Source: Limnobaculum xujianqingii
GTDB lineage: Bacteria; Pseudomonadota; Gammaproteobacteria; Enterobacterales; Enterobacteriaceae
DNA: 64,000 nucleotides
NCBI RefSeq assembly: GCF_013394855.1
Contig: NZ_JABMLK010000001.1
Coordinates: forward strand, 620,001 to 684,000
Direction of reading: 5' to 3'
A program made the position numbers and the translations under genes. Each line of letters begins with the position of its first letter. Position 1 is the first letter of the stretch. The notes below the pieces were generated by a model, which had not been told where the DNA came from, ran no database searches, and saw only the letters and a program-made list of their open reading frames with translations. This document shows, piece by piece, positions 54,570-63,245 of this stretch.

Positions 54570-55151
54570 ATGAGTCACTTCCTACCGATAGAACTAAAAC
54601 ATGCCAGCCGCTTACTTAACCATGGGCCAACGATACTAATAACCAGTTACGATCCAGATAATAACCATCGCAATGTGATGGCTGCCGCCTGGTCCATGCC
54701 GGTGGAATTTGAACCTCCAAGAGTCGCTATTGTGGTAGATAAGAGCGCCTGGACTCGTGAGCTGATAGAAAAAACCGGATCTTTTGGTATCTGTATCCCA
54801 ACTGTCGCCATGGTCAATTTAACCTATGCGGTAGGTAGCGTATCAGGCCGCGATGAGGATAAATTTAACCGATTCTCAATTACTGCTCATCAGGGTCCAT
54901 CCCTCGGTCTTCCGGTCATTGAATCAGGTTGTGCGGCCTGGATGGAATGCCGACTTTTAACCGAACCCGGTGCGCAGGAAAAGTATGATACTTTTTTTGG
55001 TGAAGTGGTTTCTGCTGCTGCTGACCAGCGCGTTTTTATTAATGGTCACTGGAACCTGAATGAAAACAATGCGGATTTGCATACCCTACACCATCTGGGG
55101 GGCGGAAATTTCCTCACCGATGGTCGCCAGATTAAAACCCAATTTGTTTAA
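54570..55151 (+). CDS. Flavin reductase-like FMN-binding protein
   Basis: The 193-residue protein belongs to the flavin reductase split-barrel family, with NHRNVMAAAWSMPVEFEPPR, a VDKSAWTRELIEKTGSFGI segment and GHWNLNENN near the end. It would bind FMN and may supply reduced flavin to a partner or reduce a small substrate. A GAAAGGA ribosome site precedes ATG 54570. It is divergent from the TetR gene. Confidence 0.85.
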   Translation: MSHFLPIELKHASRLLNHGPTILITSYDPDNNHRNVMAAAWSMPVEFEPPRVAIVVDKSAWTRELIEKTGSFGICIPTVAMVNLTYAVGSVSGRDEDKFNRFSITAHQGPSLGLPVIESGCAAWMECRLLTEPGAQEKYDTFFGEVVSAAADQRVFINGHWNLNENNADLHTLHHLGGGNFLTDGRQIKTQFV

Positions 55152-55172
55152 AAAAGTAAATCAGGATTGCAT

Positions 55173-55188
55173 TAGACCGACTGGTCTA
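55173..55188. promoter_or_regulatory. NemR box upstream of nemR
   Basis: TAGACC-gact-GGTCTA is a perfect inverted repeat 15 bp before the nemR start. It matches the known NemR box form TAGACC-N4-GGTCTA. NemR would hold down the nemRA operon and leave when its cysteines react with electrophiles. Confidence 0.88.
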
Positions 55189-55202
55189 TTATAGTGAACT
55201 CT

Positions 55203-55802
55203 ATGAATCGATATCCAGAACATGATACGCGCGAACATCTCCTTGCTACCGGGGCTCAACTTTGTCTGAGCCGTGGTTTTACCGGCATGGGATTAAGCGA
55301 AATGCTGGCAAAAGCCGAAGTTCCTAAAGGATCTTTTTACCACTATTTCCGGTCAAAAGAAGCATTTGGTGTAGCCATGCTCGATCGCCATTACGTGCTG
55401 TACAATCAGCGGTTACAACAGCATTTTTGTCAGGAAAATGCCAGCTGGCGTGAACTGATCATTAACTGGTATCAACAAAGTCTGGACTATTTTAATCAGC
55501 ATGGCAGTTCGCCCAATTGTCTGGTAGTAAAACTGTCAGCTGAAGTGTGCGATCTATCAGAAGATATGCGTAACGCGCTGGATAACGGAAGCGCTCAGGT
55601 TATCGCCCACCTCGCCAACGCGCTTGAAAAGGGGCGAGAAGAAAAGTGTTTCGACTTTCCTGGTGAAGCCCGGATGCAGGCGGAAGTGATGTATGCCCTG
55701 TGGCTTGGAGCCAGCCTGCAGGCAAAAATTTCACGTAATTCAATGCCGCTGGAATGCGCTATTGGCCACGTAACCCGGCTTTTAGTGGAGCCTGTCTCCT
55801 GA
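55203..55802 (+). CDS. nemR: NemR, electrophile-sensing TetR repressor
   Basis: From ATG 55203 (MNRYPEHDTREHLLATGAQL) the protein aligns with E. coli NemR in nearly every segment, including CLSRGFTGMGLSEML, VPKGSFYHYFRSKEAFGVAM and VKLSAEVCDLSEDM. Conserved Cys in CLVVKLSAEVC fits redox sensing. An earlier in-frame ATG at 55194 is possible, but the family starts at the second. It precedes nemA by 55 bp and has NemR boxes before both genes. Confidence 0.93.
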   Translation: MNRYPEHDTREHLLATGAQLCLSRGFTGMGLSEMLAKAEVPKGSFYHYFRSKEAFGVAMLDRHYVLYNQRLQQHFCQENASWRELIINWYQQSLDYFNQHGSSPNCLVVKLSAEVCDLSEDMRNALDNGSAQVIAHLANALEKGREEKCFDFPGEARMQAEVMYALWLGASLQAKISRNSMPLECAIGHVTRLLVEPVS

Positions 55803-55828
55803 CAGGTTCTTTTATTTTTTCTTATTTA

Positions 55829-55843
55829 TAGACGACCGGTCTA
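55829..55843. promoter_or_regulatory. Second NemR-like box before nemA
   Basis: TAGAC-gaccg-GTCTA is an imperfect version of the NemR box, one base shorter in spacing. It lies 14 bp before the nemA start, between nemR and nemA, so NemR may act directly on nemA too. Confidence 0.6.
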
Positions 55844-55857
55844 CTTGAGGATGTATC

Positions 55858-56955
55858 ATGTCAGCAGATAAATTATTTACCCCGTTAAAAGTGGGTGCCA
55901 TTACGGTGCCAAACCGTATTTTTATGGCACCGTTAACCCGTTTACGTAGCATTGAACCCGGTGATATCCCGACCCCATTAATGGGTGAATATTATCGTCA
56001 GCGCGCCAGTTCCGGGTTGATTATCAGTGAAGCTACCCAAATCTCAGCCCAGGCAAAAGGTTATGCCGGAGCGCCGGGTTTACACAGTGCTGAACAGATC
56101 GCCGCCTGGAAAAAGATTACCGATGGCGTACATGCAGAACATGGTCATATGGCAGTCCAGTTCTGGCATACCGGACGTATTTCTCATAACAGTTTACAAC
56201 CTGGCCAACAGGCCCCAGTTGCTCCATCCGCGATTAGTGCCGGAACCCGTACCTCTTTGCGTGACGAACAAGGCCGTGCTATACGGGTTGATACTTCTAT
56301 GCCACGCGCACTGGAAACTCATGAGATTCCCGGCATCGTTAACGATTTCCGTCAGGCCGTCGCTAATGCACGAGATGCCGGATTTGATTTAATCGAACTT
56401 CACTCGGCACACGGTTACCTGTTGCATCAGTTCCTTTCTCCGGATGCTAACCATCGTACCGACCAATATGGTGGTAGTCTGGAAAACCGCGTTCGTCTGG
56501 TACTGGAAGTGGTGGATGCGGCCAGCAAAGAATGGAGTGCCGATCGTATTGGTATTCGTATTTCACCTCTTGGCACCTTCCAGGGCGTGAGTAATGGTGA
56601 TAATGAAGAAGCTGACGCCCTTTATCTGATCGAACAATTAGGTAAACGCGGTATGGCATATATACATATGTCCGAACCTGACTGGGCTGGCGGCCAACCA
56701 TACAGCGATGATTTCCGCCAAAAAGTTCGTGAGCGTTTTAGTGGTGTGATTATTGGCTCTGGTGCTTATACGCCAGAGAAAGCCGAAATGCTGATTGCCA
56801 AAGGTTATATTGATGCCGTTGCCTTTGGTCGTTCATATATTGCTAACCCGGACCTGGTTGAGCGTTTACATCGTAAAGCAGCTCTTAACGAACCTCGTCC
56901 TGAATCATTTTATGGTGGTAATGCGGAAGGTTATACCGATTATCCAACGCTTTAA
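55858..56955 (+). CDS. nemA: N-ethylmaleimide reductase NemA (old yellow enzyme)
   Basis: The 365-residue FMN enzyme has the OYE features [44 protein letters not shown] and [21 protein letters not shown] differs from the HGAxGY form of many relatives but matches NemA. It reduces electrophiles such as N-ethylmaleimide, quinones and nitro compounds with NADPH. A GAGG site precedes ATG 55858. It follows nemR in the same operon. Confidence 0.93.
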   Translation: MSADKLFTPLKVGAITVPNRIFMAPLTRLRSIEPGDIPTPLMGEYYRQRASSGLIISEATQISAQAKGYAGAPGLHSAEQIAAWKKITDGVHAEHGHMAVQFWHTGRISHNSLQPGQQAPVAPSAISAGTRTSLRDEQGRAIRVDTSMPRALETHEIPGIVNDFRQAVANARDAGFDLIELHSAHGYLLHQFLSPDANHRTDQYGGSLENRVRLVLEVVDAASKEWSADRIGIRISPLGTFQGVSNGDNEEADALYLIEQLGKRGMAYIHMSEPDWAGGQPYSDDFRQKVRERFSGVIIGSGAYTPEKAEMLIAKGYIDAVAFGRSYIANPDLVERLHRKAALNEPRPESFYGGNAEGYTDYPTL

Positions 56956-57143
56956 TCGTTAAATAAATGGTGGGTCTGGTGATGCCAGGCCTGCCTCTAA
57001 TAGCGCTTTCCCTTCATTGATATGGTTTATTTTAATTCCACATTTTAAGTGACGGCGTCACTCTATTCTTCATCTTCAAATATGACTTTTCCCTTTACCA
57101 TGTTATTTTGTTATTATATGTAGTACCGAAAAGCCAATACCCA

Positions 57144-58046
57144 TTAGCCAATACCCATTGTCATCATGCGTTCTTTCCTGTTGGTTAGAAGTTGTTGTGT
57201 CCAGTCGAGCAACCCACCATCGCCAATCTCAATCACATTCTCGCCTGTTACTATTTTTGCTTTTATCCGAAAACCATAGTAATAGTTATTTTCATAGTCG
57301 GGTTCGACAACCGATACTTTTATATGGCCGCTGTTTTTCTGAACATATGATATTGACTCTGTAATTAATGGGCTTTGACCGTCATACCCTTTGCATGGGA
57401 TAATCTCGAAGTATATATGTTCAAAGCTGTAACTTCGTAAAACGTCATACGATGCTGTCAGGTGTTTAAATAGTTCCTCTTTTTCAAAATTAAAACTCCC
57501 AGTATCTTTACCACAGGAAATCAGGCAAATAACTGAAAAATGAGGAGTAAAATTAGGATTGTCAAATACCTGTGTTCGAATAATCCGTGAAATATTACTG
57601 TAGTTGTAGGTTCGGCTATCTAATCCGCCTTTTTTCTTTAATGAAGCATAATGCAAGGCTGTTGCATTGGTTGGGTCTGCCTGCATTTCTGTATTTCTTA
57701 AAGCCGTCAACACTTTCTTTTGGTCTACGGTAGCAACAACACTACTCGTTCCCAACTGTGCGGCAGGAGAATGTTCTATCGGTTCAAATCCTCTGCTGGC
57801 TAATACTTTATAGCACGTCAATTCTTGTTCTTTGTACCTTAAAACATCTATATTGGCAGGTTTGACAAGTTTATTCCTCTCATATTTCTTTAATAAAGAC
57901 GAGGGCGTTTCTTGCTGGATGCGCCTGTTAAAAACCTCCAATAAAATAGTGTTCAGTTCCGACCCACTTAATTCATCAGATAGTATCTTAACTATATCCG
58001 GCAAATCCAATTTGCTGATAATATGTTCACTTATATCTTTTTTCAT
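57144..58046 (-). CDS. Uncharacterised protein with a faint class II synthetase-like look
   Basis: I do not recognise this 300-residue protein. It has a helical N-terminus (residues 1-70), a middle with DQKKVLTALRNTEMQADP, and a C-terminus YYYGFRIKAKIV then NVIEIGDGGLLDWTQQLL and ERMMTMGIG. The YYxGF...GDGGLLDW...GIG order recalls the end of HisRS/HisZ-type class II domains, but catalytic residues are not shown; this is inference only. It overlaps the GNAT gene by four bases and so is translated with it. Confidence 0.55.
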   Translation of the reverse strand: MKKDISEHIISKLDLPDIVKILSDELSGSELNTILLEVFNRRIQQETPSSLLKKYERNKLVKPANIDVLRYKEQELTCYKVLASRGFEPIEHSPAAQLGTSSVVATVDQKKVLTALRNTEMQADPTNATALHYASLKKKGGLDSRTYNYSNISRIIRTQVFDNPNFTPHFSVICLISCGKDTGSFNFEKEELFKHLTASYDVLRSYSFEHIYFEIIPCKGYDGQSPLITESISYVQKNSGHIKVSVVEPDYENNYYYGFRIKAKIVTGENVIEIGDGGLLDWTQQLLTNRKERMMTMGIG

Positions 58047-58540
58047 GTTTTTCTTATACTGTATAAATGTTCATCAATTATTTTCCCCTCTTTTATTACT
58101 GAGGATTTAATAACAGCCTCTTTTTCAAAACCCACTTTTTCTAACACTTTCATTGAACCTATATTATACTCGTAAATATTTGCATAAACCCTCAATAAGT
58201 TAAGTGTTTCAAAAGCAAAATTTAATAATAGCCTTACTGTTTCAGTAGCATAGCCTTTCCCCCAATAGGGTTCTCCAATCCAATATCCTATCTCTGCATT
58301 AATACGATATACGTCATGTTGTGGTATTAAACTACCACAACCGACAAATGTATTGTCCTCATATATTCCGAAAACATGCCCTAATACACCACTTTCGGCT
58401 AAACCGAGAAATGTAATAGCATCCTCAATCGCATAAGGATATGGAAACGCATCCCGTAGGTTTACAGCGATTGCGTGATTATTAGCTAATTTCTGTATTG
58501 CTTCAGGAGAAGTTAGGTTTATATTTTGTAATCGTATCAT
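58043..58540 (-). CDS. GNAT acetyltransferase (RimJ/RimL-like)
   Basis: The 165-residue protein has the RimJ/L pattern: GYWIGEPYWGKGYATETVRLLLN (seen as GYWIGEPYWGKGYATET), which holds the acetyl-CoA loop, and RVYANIYEYNIGSMKVLEKVGF. It acetylates an amine on a protein or small molecule. It is the first gene of a pair with the unassigned protein at 57144, joined by a four-base overlap, so their roles may be linked. Confidence 0.87.
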   Translation of the reverse strand: MIRLQNINLTSPEAIQKLANNHAIAVNLRDAFPYPYAIEDAITFLGLAESGVLGHVFGIYEDNTFVGCGSLIPQHDVYRINAEIGYWIGEPYWGKGYATETVRLLLNFAFETLNLLRVYANIYEYNIGSMKVLEKVGFEKEAVIKSSVIKEGKIIDEHLYSIRKT

Positions 58541-58820
58541 TTTAAATTAGTTTACTCTGAGTTATAAGAGATTATAAGCGATAGCGCAAGATGCAGACAA
58601 ATAGCGACTTAAAAGCAAATAGCCTTTTCACGGGCTGGTAATGATGTGGTAACTGAACTTTGTCTTACCTTTGTCTATTGATGGCTTTTGCCGTTCAAAA
58701 GAAAAGCCAAACAAAAGACTTTACCCACACATTATCAATCGGTTGTCCTCGTTTGGCTGATTCTTGCTTTTTTATCAGACTTTTATTTTATTAATCAACT
58801 ATCTGCTAGTGATTCATCAA

Positions 58821-58850
58821 TAAAAAAGCCAGAAGTTTTTACCCCTGGCT
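58821..58850 (-). terminator. Terminator after the small membrane protein gene
   Basis: On the minus strand AGCCAG and CTGGCT enclose a 12-base loop and are followed by TTTTTTA. It lies 23 bp after the stop at 58873. The gap 58541-58820 shows no convincing gene. Confidence 0.8.
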
Positions 58851-58872
58851 CTATACTCTCAATGGGAGACTT

Positions 58873-59178
58873 TTATTCTTTTGGATAACCCTGTTCTTGC
58901 AGCCAGATGCGTCCCGCTTCAATGGTTGGGCTTTGTACTAAAACAATAAATAAGAATGCAACAAACACACCTATCATTGCGCCACCAAGCACGCCACCTA
59001 AAGGCAGGAACATTGCAATAACAGCGGCTAAAACAATGGCAATAACCAGACGAATCCAGAATGCTGAGCCAATACGCTTACGCCCTTCTTTATTGCACTC
59101 TTTAAATAAACGCTTTTGTTCTTGTTTATCTAATCCTTTTAACTCCGGAACATTATCAATAGACCAATATATCTTCAT
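58873..59178 (-). CDS. Small inner-membrane protein
   Basis: The 101-residue protein starts MKIYWSIDNVPELKGLDKQE, with a charged N-terminus followed by two membrane helices (WIRLVIAIVLAAVIAMF and a Gly-rich GGVLGGAMIGVFVAFLFIVL) and a short polar tail. I recognise no family with a known role. It ends at a good terminator and stands alone. Confidence 0.7.
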   Translation of the reverse strand: MKIYWSIDNVPELKGLDKQEQKRLFKECNKEGRKRIGSAFWIRLVIAIVLAAVIAMFLPLGGVLGGAMIGVFVAFLFIVLVQSPTIEAGRIWLQEQGYPKE

Positions 59179-59303
59179 AAATTCCTCTAAATCCGTTTAT
59201 ATGAGTGAAAAACACAGCAATTATAATGAATATTTCAAACAGGAACCAACTATCCCTTGTGTATAATAAATTCCAACGCTTGCAAATATGGATGTAAATA
59301 ATT

Positions 59304-60227
59304 CTACTGTTGATCTTCAACGAAAATACGCCATAACTCTTCAACCGCTTTAGACATTTTGGTAGCTGGTCGATATAGACGAATTTCCACCGGAATGCAC
59401 AGATCGGAGTCTTTATCAACGACAGCGATTATGGTTCCATTTTTTACCTCCGGTTCAGCCAAAGACTGTGGTAGCCAGGCTATGCCGTCTCCTGCTCTTA
59501 CCATCGCCAGTAATGTTGCGGCTAAATCGGAAGTAAAAGCCACTTCCATTCCCCGTTTAACCCGATTAATGGATGCAGTGTTTGAAATAATGCGCCCTAA
59601 GCCAGACTCGCCGCTAAATGACAGGTAGGGGAATTTTTTTCTGTTATTCACCGTCCATAATGGTTTTGTTGAATCACCAGAAATAGCGCTGTAAGGAATG
59701 AGTCTGTCCAGCCCTAAGCGAATGCTAAAGAACTTTTCGGGCTCGAGATTGATACGCATATGGGGATGATAATGACAGAGCAAAAATTGACAGCCTCCCT
59801 GTAAAATCATTCTTTCACAGGCTTTCAAGGTATCAGACAACAGCCGGAAAGATCCAAATCGCGCAATCTTGTCATTCCGTCTCAATAATTCAGGAAAAAA
59901 AGAAAACGACAGAGCATGAGTGGCAGAAAAAACCACATCGGGTTGTTCTTGCCCCGCGACATCCAGAGCTTCACTTCTTACAGCATAAAGCGTTCTGATT
60001 AACTCTGGAGCCTGCCCACAAAAGACCTCACCGGCTCGCGTCAGGTCAACGCCCCTTCGATTACGTTCAAACAATGCGGTACCTACCCATTCTTCAAGAG
60101 ACTGGATGCGTCGGCTAAATGCGGGTTGGGTCACATAACGCAAAGCGGCCGCTTTAGAGAAATTAAGGGTTTCAGCCAGTGCTACGCAGTCTTCAAGCCA
60201 TGTTAGTTCCAGGTGATGCCGATTTTG
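59304..60227 (-). CDS. LysR family regulator of the tartrate gene
   Basis: The 307-residue protein has a LysR HTH with LNFSKAAALRYVTQPAFSRR and an effector domain. ATG 60227 (MQNRHHLELTWLE) is chosen because AAGGA lies eight bases upstream; earlier ATGs lack a site. It is divergent from the D-tartrate dehydratase gene, 193 bp away, which it probably activates. Confidence 0.88.
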   Translation of the reverse strand, partial: QNRHHLELTWLEDCVALAETLNFSKAAALRYVTQPAFSRRIQSLEEWVGTALFERNRRGVDLTRAGEVFCGQAPELIRTLYAVRSEALDVAGQEQPDVVFSATHALSFSFFPELLRRNDKIARFGSFRLLSDTLKACERMILQGGCQFLLCHYHPHMRINLEPEKFFSIRLGLDRLIPYSAISGDSTKPLWTVNNRKKFPYLSFSGESGLGRIISNTASINRVKRGMEVAFTSDLAATLLAMVRAGDGIAWLPQSLAEPEVKNGTIIAVVDKDSDLCIPVEIRLYRPATKMSKAVEELWRIFVEDQQ

Positions 60228-60419
60228 CATTACAGCCATCCTTACAGGCATTAGATGAAGATGAATTATCCCCTTAGTATGTGGCTATACCAGATTACTT
60301 TTCAATCAAATAGTGGCAGTGAATGTAATAACTGTTTTAAATACAATTCATTAATAGTGCATGACAGGCGATGTCATCCTATCTGGCCACCTTTTCAGCC
60401 GTAAAATCAGGAGAAAAGA

Positions 60420-61583
60420 ATGCGCATACTTGATGTTGTTGAAATCACCAAACCCATTGCATCCCCTATCAGAAATGCCTATATCGACTTCAGCAAAATG
60501 ACAACCAGTCTGGTTGCTGTAGTAACCGATGTGGTTATTGATGGCCGACGAGTAGTGGGATATGGCTTTAACTCGAATGGTCGGTATGGTCAGGGCGGCC
60601 TCATTCGCGAGCGTTTTCGCGATCGGATCTTACAGGCAGATCCGGATAGTCTGCTTAATCATCGCGCCGATAATTTCGATCCTCATCGCATATGGAATGT
60701 GATGATGAACAATGAAAAGCCCGGTGGTCACGGCGAGCGCTCTGTGGCTGTAGGTACAGTGGATATGGCAATTTGGGACGCTACGGCAAAAATTGCCGGC
60801 CAGCCCCTATTCCGTATGCTGGCAGAAATGAAAGGTGTCGAAGCTAATCCTCGCGTTTTCGTTTATGCCGCTGGTGGTTATTACTATCCGGGTAAAGATT
60901 TAACGGCGCTAAGACAAGAAATGCGTAGCTATCTCAATCGCGGCTATAACGTGGTTAAAATGAAAATTGGCGGAGCGCCGCTGGAAGAAGACCGTCGCCG
61001 TATAGAAGCTGTTCTGGATGAAATTGGTGGAGAAGCGCAGCTTGCCGTCGATGCTAACGGCCGTTTTGATCTGGAAACCGGCATTGCTTACGCCAAAATG
61101 CTGCGTGAATATCCGCTATTCTGGTACGAAGAAGTGGGCGATCCTCTTGATTATGCCTTGCAGGCAGCACTGTCAGAGTTTTATCCGGGTTCAATGGCAA
61201 CCGGTGAAAACCTGTTCTCACATCAGGATGCCCGTAATCTTTTACGATATGGCGGTATGCGTCCGGATCGTGATTACCTGCAATTTGACTGCGCCCTCTC
61301 CTATGGTTTAGTGGAATATTTGCGCACTCTGGATGTACTTGAACAATTTGGCTGGTCGCCAACTCGCTGCGTTCCACACGGTGGGCATCAAATGTCGTTA
61401 AATATTGCCGCCGGTCTGGGGCTGGGTGGAAATGAAAGCTACCCTGACCTGTTCCAGCCTTATGGGGGATTTCCTGATTCAGTAACCGTTGAGGATGGAC
61501 ATATTGTAATGCCTGAACTACCTGGCATTGGTTTTGAAGGAAAATCTGACTTAATAAAAGTGATGCGAGAACTGGCTGAATAA
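60420..61583 (+). CDS. tarD: D(-)-tartrate dehydratase (enolase superfamily)
   Basis: The 387-residue protein has enolase-superfamily catalytic features: KMKIG with Lys182, metal ligands Asp211 (AVDANGRFD), Glu237 (WYEEVGDPLDY) and Glu263 (TGENLFSHQDARN), and His320 (VPHGGHQMSLNIAAG). The spacing matches what I recall of Bradyrhizobium TarD, offset by two residues throughout. TarD dehydrates D-tartrate to oxaloacetate with magnesium. A LysR gene is divergent. No tartrate transporter lies in view. Confidence 0.87.
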   Translation: MRILDVVEITKPIASPIRNAYIDFSKMTTSLVAVVTDVVIDGRRVVGYGFNSNGRYGQGGLIRERFRDRILQADPDSLLNHRADNFDPHRIWNVMMNNEKPGGHGERSVAVGTVDMAIWDATAKIAGQPLFRMLAEMKGVEANPRVFVYAAGGYYYPGKDLTALRQEMRSYLNRGYNVVKMKIGGAPLEEDRRRIEAVLDEIGGEAQLAVDANGRFDLETGIAYAKMLREYPLFWYEEVGDPLDYALQAALSEFYPGSMATGENLFSHQDARNLLRYGGMRPDRDYLQFDCALSYGLVEYLRTLDVLEQFGWSPTRCVPHGGHQMSLNIAAGLGLGGNESYPDLFQPYGGFPDSVTVEDGHIVMPELPGIGFEGKSDLIKVMRELAE

Positions 61584-61605
61584 AGCACAGTGGATAATCA
61601 AACAG

Positions 61606-61635
61606 CAGGCCTGTGATTGACAAAAACAGGCCTGT
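61606..61635. terminator. Bidirectional hairpin between tarD and the toxin gene
   Basis: Two self-complementary CAGGCCTG copies (61606-61613 and 61627-61634) pair around a 13-base loop. It lies between the convergent tarD and ETX-like genes. T-runs are short on both sides. Confidence 0.65.
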
Positions 61636-61648
61636 ATTTCAAGACTTA

Positions 61649-62506
61649 CTATACCGCCACGGCTTGCGCTATTCCTTCCGGGATATAGCCATCAAAACTT
61701 TTGGTAATGTCTTCGGTAGCAACATGAAAGTTTACCGTTTGAGTTGCCGTCAGCATCCCTTTAACTCGGATCAAACCTTTGGTTGGGTCATCCGGGTCCC
61801 GACAAAATATCAGGTTATCATCGCTACTGGACTTATATTGGCTAATCCATTGGCAAAGCGTTCCTGCATCGGTTGACCAGATTTTCTTTCCATTCACCGG
61901 AGAACGAAAATTAGCGGTTGAGTTTCCACTAAGGTAAATATCTGCAAAATAAGGTACTTCTAACTGCTGTTCATTACACATCAGAAGCACTTTCATTACG
62001 TGACCAACGGGAATGTTAATGGGAACGGTATCGCTAAACTCAAGCGTTTCCGTCTTTGAGGTACTGGTTGTATCAGACCAGGAGTGTGAATACTCAAAAC
62101 TGAATTTGAATGTCACTTCTCCCCCGCTCCCCAGAAATTCAGCTTTAGATTTAATATCTACACCAGTTCCCACTTTAATACTGTGGCTTTTGGTATGTGA
62201 AGTGGTTGATGAATTTTGATAAGCATATTTTAATGACACGGTCATATTAGGAGTAAGACCGTTTCGATTATCCGCAATTCCGGTAACGGCCGCTTTTTGA
62301 TGTACTTCAAATACTTTTTGGCTTTGATCAAAAACTAATTTAGTCGCGATCTTATCCACTAAATACCCATATAATCCGCCATTATTGTCCGGTCCATTAG
62401 TAAACCATTGTCCATCAGCAGGATTCATTTCGGTATTAAGATTACTTTGCCACGCATCTATTATGATGGCTGCTATATATCTTTTATCTAAAAATTGAAG
62501 TCCCAT
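61649..62506 (-). CDS. ETX/MTX2-family (aerolysin-type) pore-forming toxin
   Basis: The 285-residue protein shows the aerolysin/epsilon-toxin pattern. An N-terminal part (residues 1-75) with FTNGPDNNGGLYGYLVD precedes long Ser/Thr-rich amphipathic strands (NSSTTSHTKSHSIKVGTGVD, FEYSHSWSDTTSTSKTETLE). Then come TVPINIPVGHVMKVLLMC and VPYFADIYLSG, the classic MTX2-like block. Such proteins form beta-barrel pores in eukaryotic membranes or insect gut cells. No signal peptide is seen, so release by lysis or an unusual route is needed. A GGAGG site precedes ATG 62506. A small gene 99 bp upstream may encode a partner. Confidence 0.82.
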   Translation of the reverse strand: MGLQFLDKRYIAAIIIDAWQSNLNTEMNPADGQWFTNGPDNNGGLYGYLVDKIATKLVFDQSQKVFEVHQKAAVTGIADNRNGLTPNMTVSLKYAYQNSSTTSHTKSHSIKVGTGVDIKSKAEFLGSGGEVTFKFSFEYSHSWSDTTSTSKTETLEFSDTVPINIPVGHVMKVLLMCNEQQLEVPYFADIYLSGNSTANFRSPVNGKKIWSTDAGTLCQWISQYKSSSDDNLIFCRDPDDPTKGLIRVKGMLTATQTVNFHVATEDITKSFDGYIPEGIAQAVAV

Positions 62507-62605
62507 AATTTATCCTCCAGATGATATTTCTATCATCACATCCATATTTACCTAACATAATTAACTTTAGAATAGATACAGACAACTTATTAAAACAAGG
62601 AGTTA

Positions 62606-62935
62606 CTATGATACGTCAATCAGTCCAAGATCATTATTTAATGTAGTGCCACTAATATTATAATTAGCAGTGGTTGTATTACCTTTTTCGAATATAAATG
62701 CTCTGCGAGCTTCATTATCTGTTCCCCAAACAACAAACGCATGCATATATATCATTGAACCATCAGGAACGCCAAGCTCATCAGGTGCAATAGTTTTCGA
62801 CTGTCCCAATGTGATATCATTACTTTGTTTTGTAAGATGTTTTTCACCGCTATCATCCATATAACTATATTGAATTCGGGCAACAAAACCACCAGAGTTT
62901 TTAAGATTCATTTTACCAATTTTTTGCATAGCCAT
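62606..62935 (-). CDS. Small beta-type protein, possible toxin partner
   Basis: The 109-residue protein (MAMQKIGKMNLKNSGGFVAR) is rich in beta-type segments: VARIQYSYMDDSGEK, SMIYMHAFVVWGTDNEARRA and TTTANYNISGTTLNNDLG. It has no signal peptide or membrane segment and one compact domain. I do not recognise the family. Size and strand pattern recall aegerolysin or Cry34-like partners of binary toxins, but that is a guess. It lies just upstream of the ETX/MTX2-type gene in the same direction. Confidence 0.55.
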   Translation of the reverse strand: MAMQKIGKMNLKNSGGFVARIQYSYMDDSGEKHLTKQSNDITLGQSKTIAPDELGVPDGSMIYMHAFVVWGTDNEARRAFIFEKGNTTTANYNISGTTLNNDLGLIDVS

Positions 62936-63245
62936 ATTAAGTTTCCTTATTTAGAAAATAAATAATTTCAACAATATAATATATAATAATAGATAGTTAT
63001 TATTCAGGCGTTAGGTAAATATGGTTAGGCGCTATTCATTCTGAAATGAAACCATCTACATAATAAAGCGTAGTCCAATGATTTAATTAACACCAAAAAC
63101 ATTTCAAATTATTTCAATTTATAAAATTAAATGACTGTTAATTAAAAATAAATATATGATAGTCATTGAGCATTAAATTAAATGCAGGTGAAGATTCAGC
63201 AATATAAATAAGAATACACTCACTTTAAATAAGTAATATCTTATT
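62936..63245. other. AT-rich non-coding gap upstream of the toxin pair
   Basis: This 310-bp gap is very rich in A and T, with no open gene on either strand. It should hold the promoter of the small protein and toxin genes. No clear operator was seen. Confidence 0.5.

Noticed and set aside
58688..58888. A 66-codon plus-strand open frame with one hydrophobic segment
   Set aside because: It runs through a clear minus-strand terminator at 58821-58850 and into the end of the neighbouring gene. No ribosome site or family resemblance was seen.
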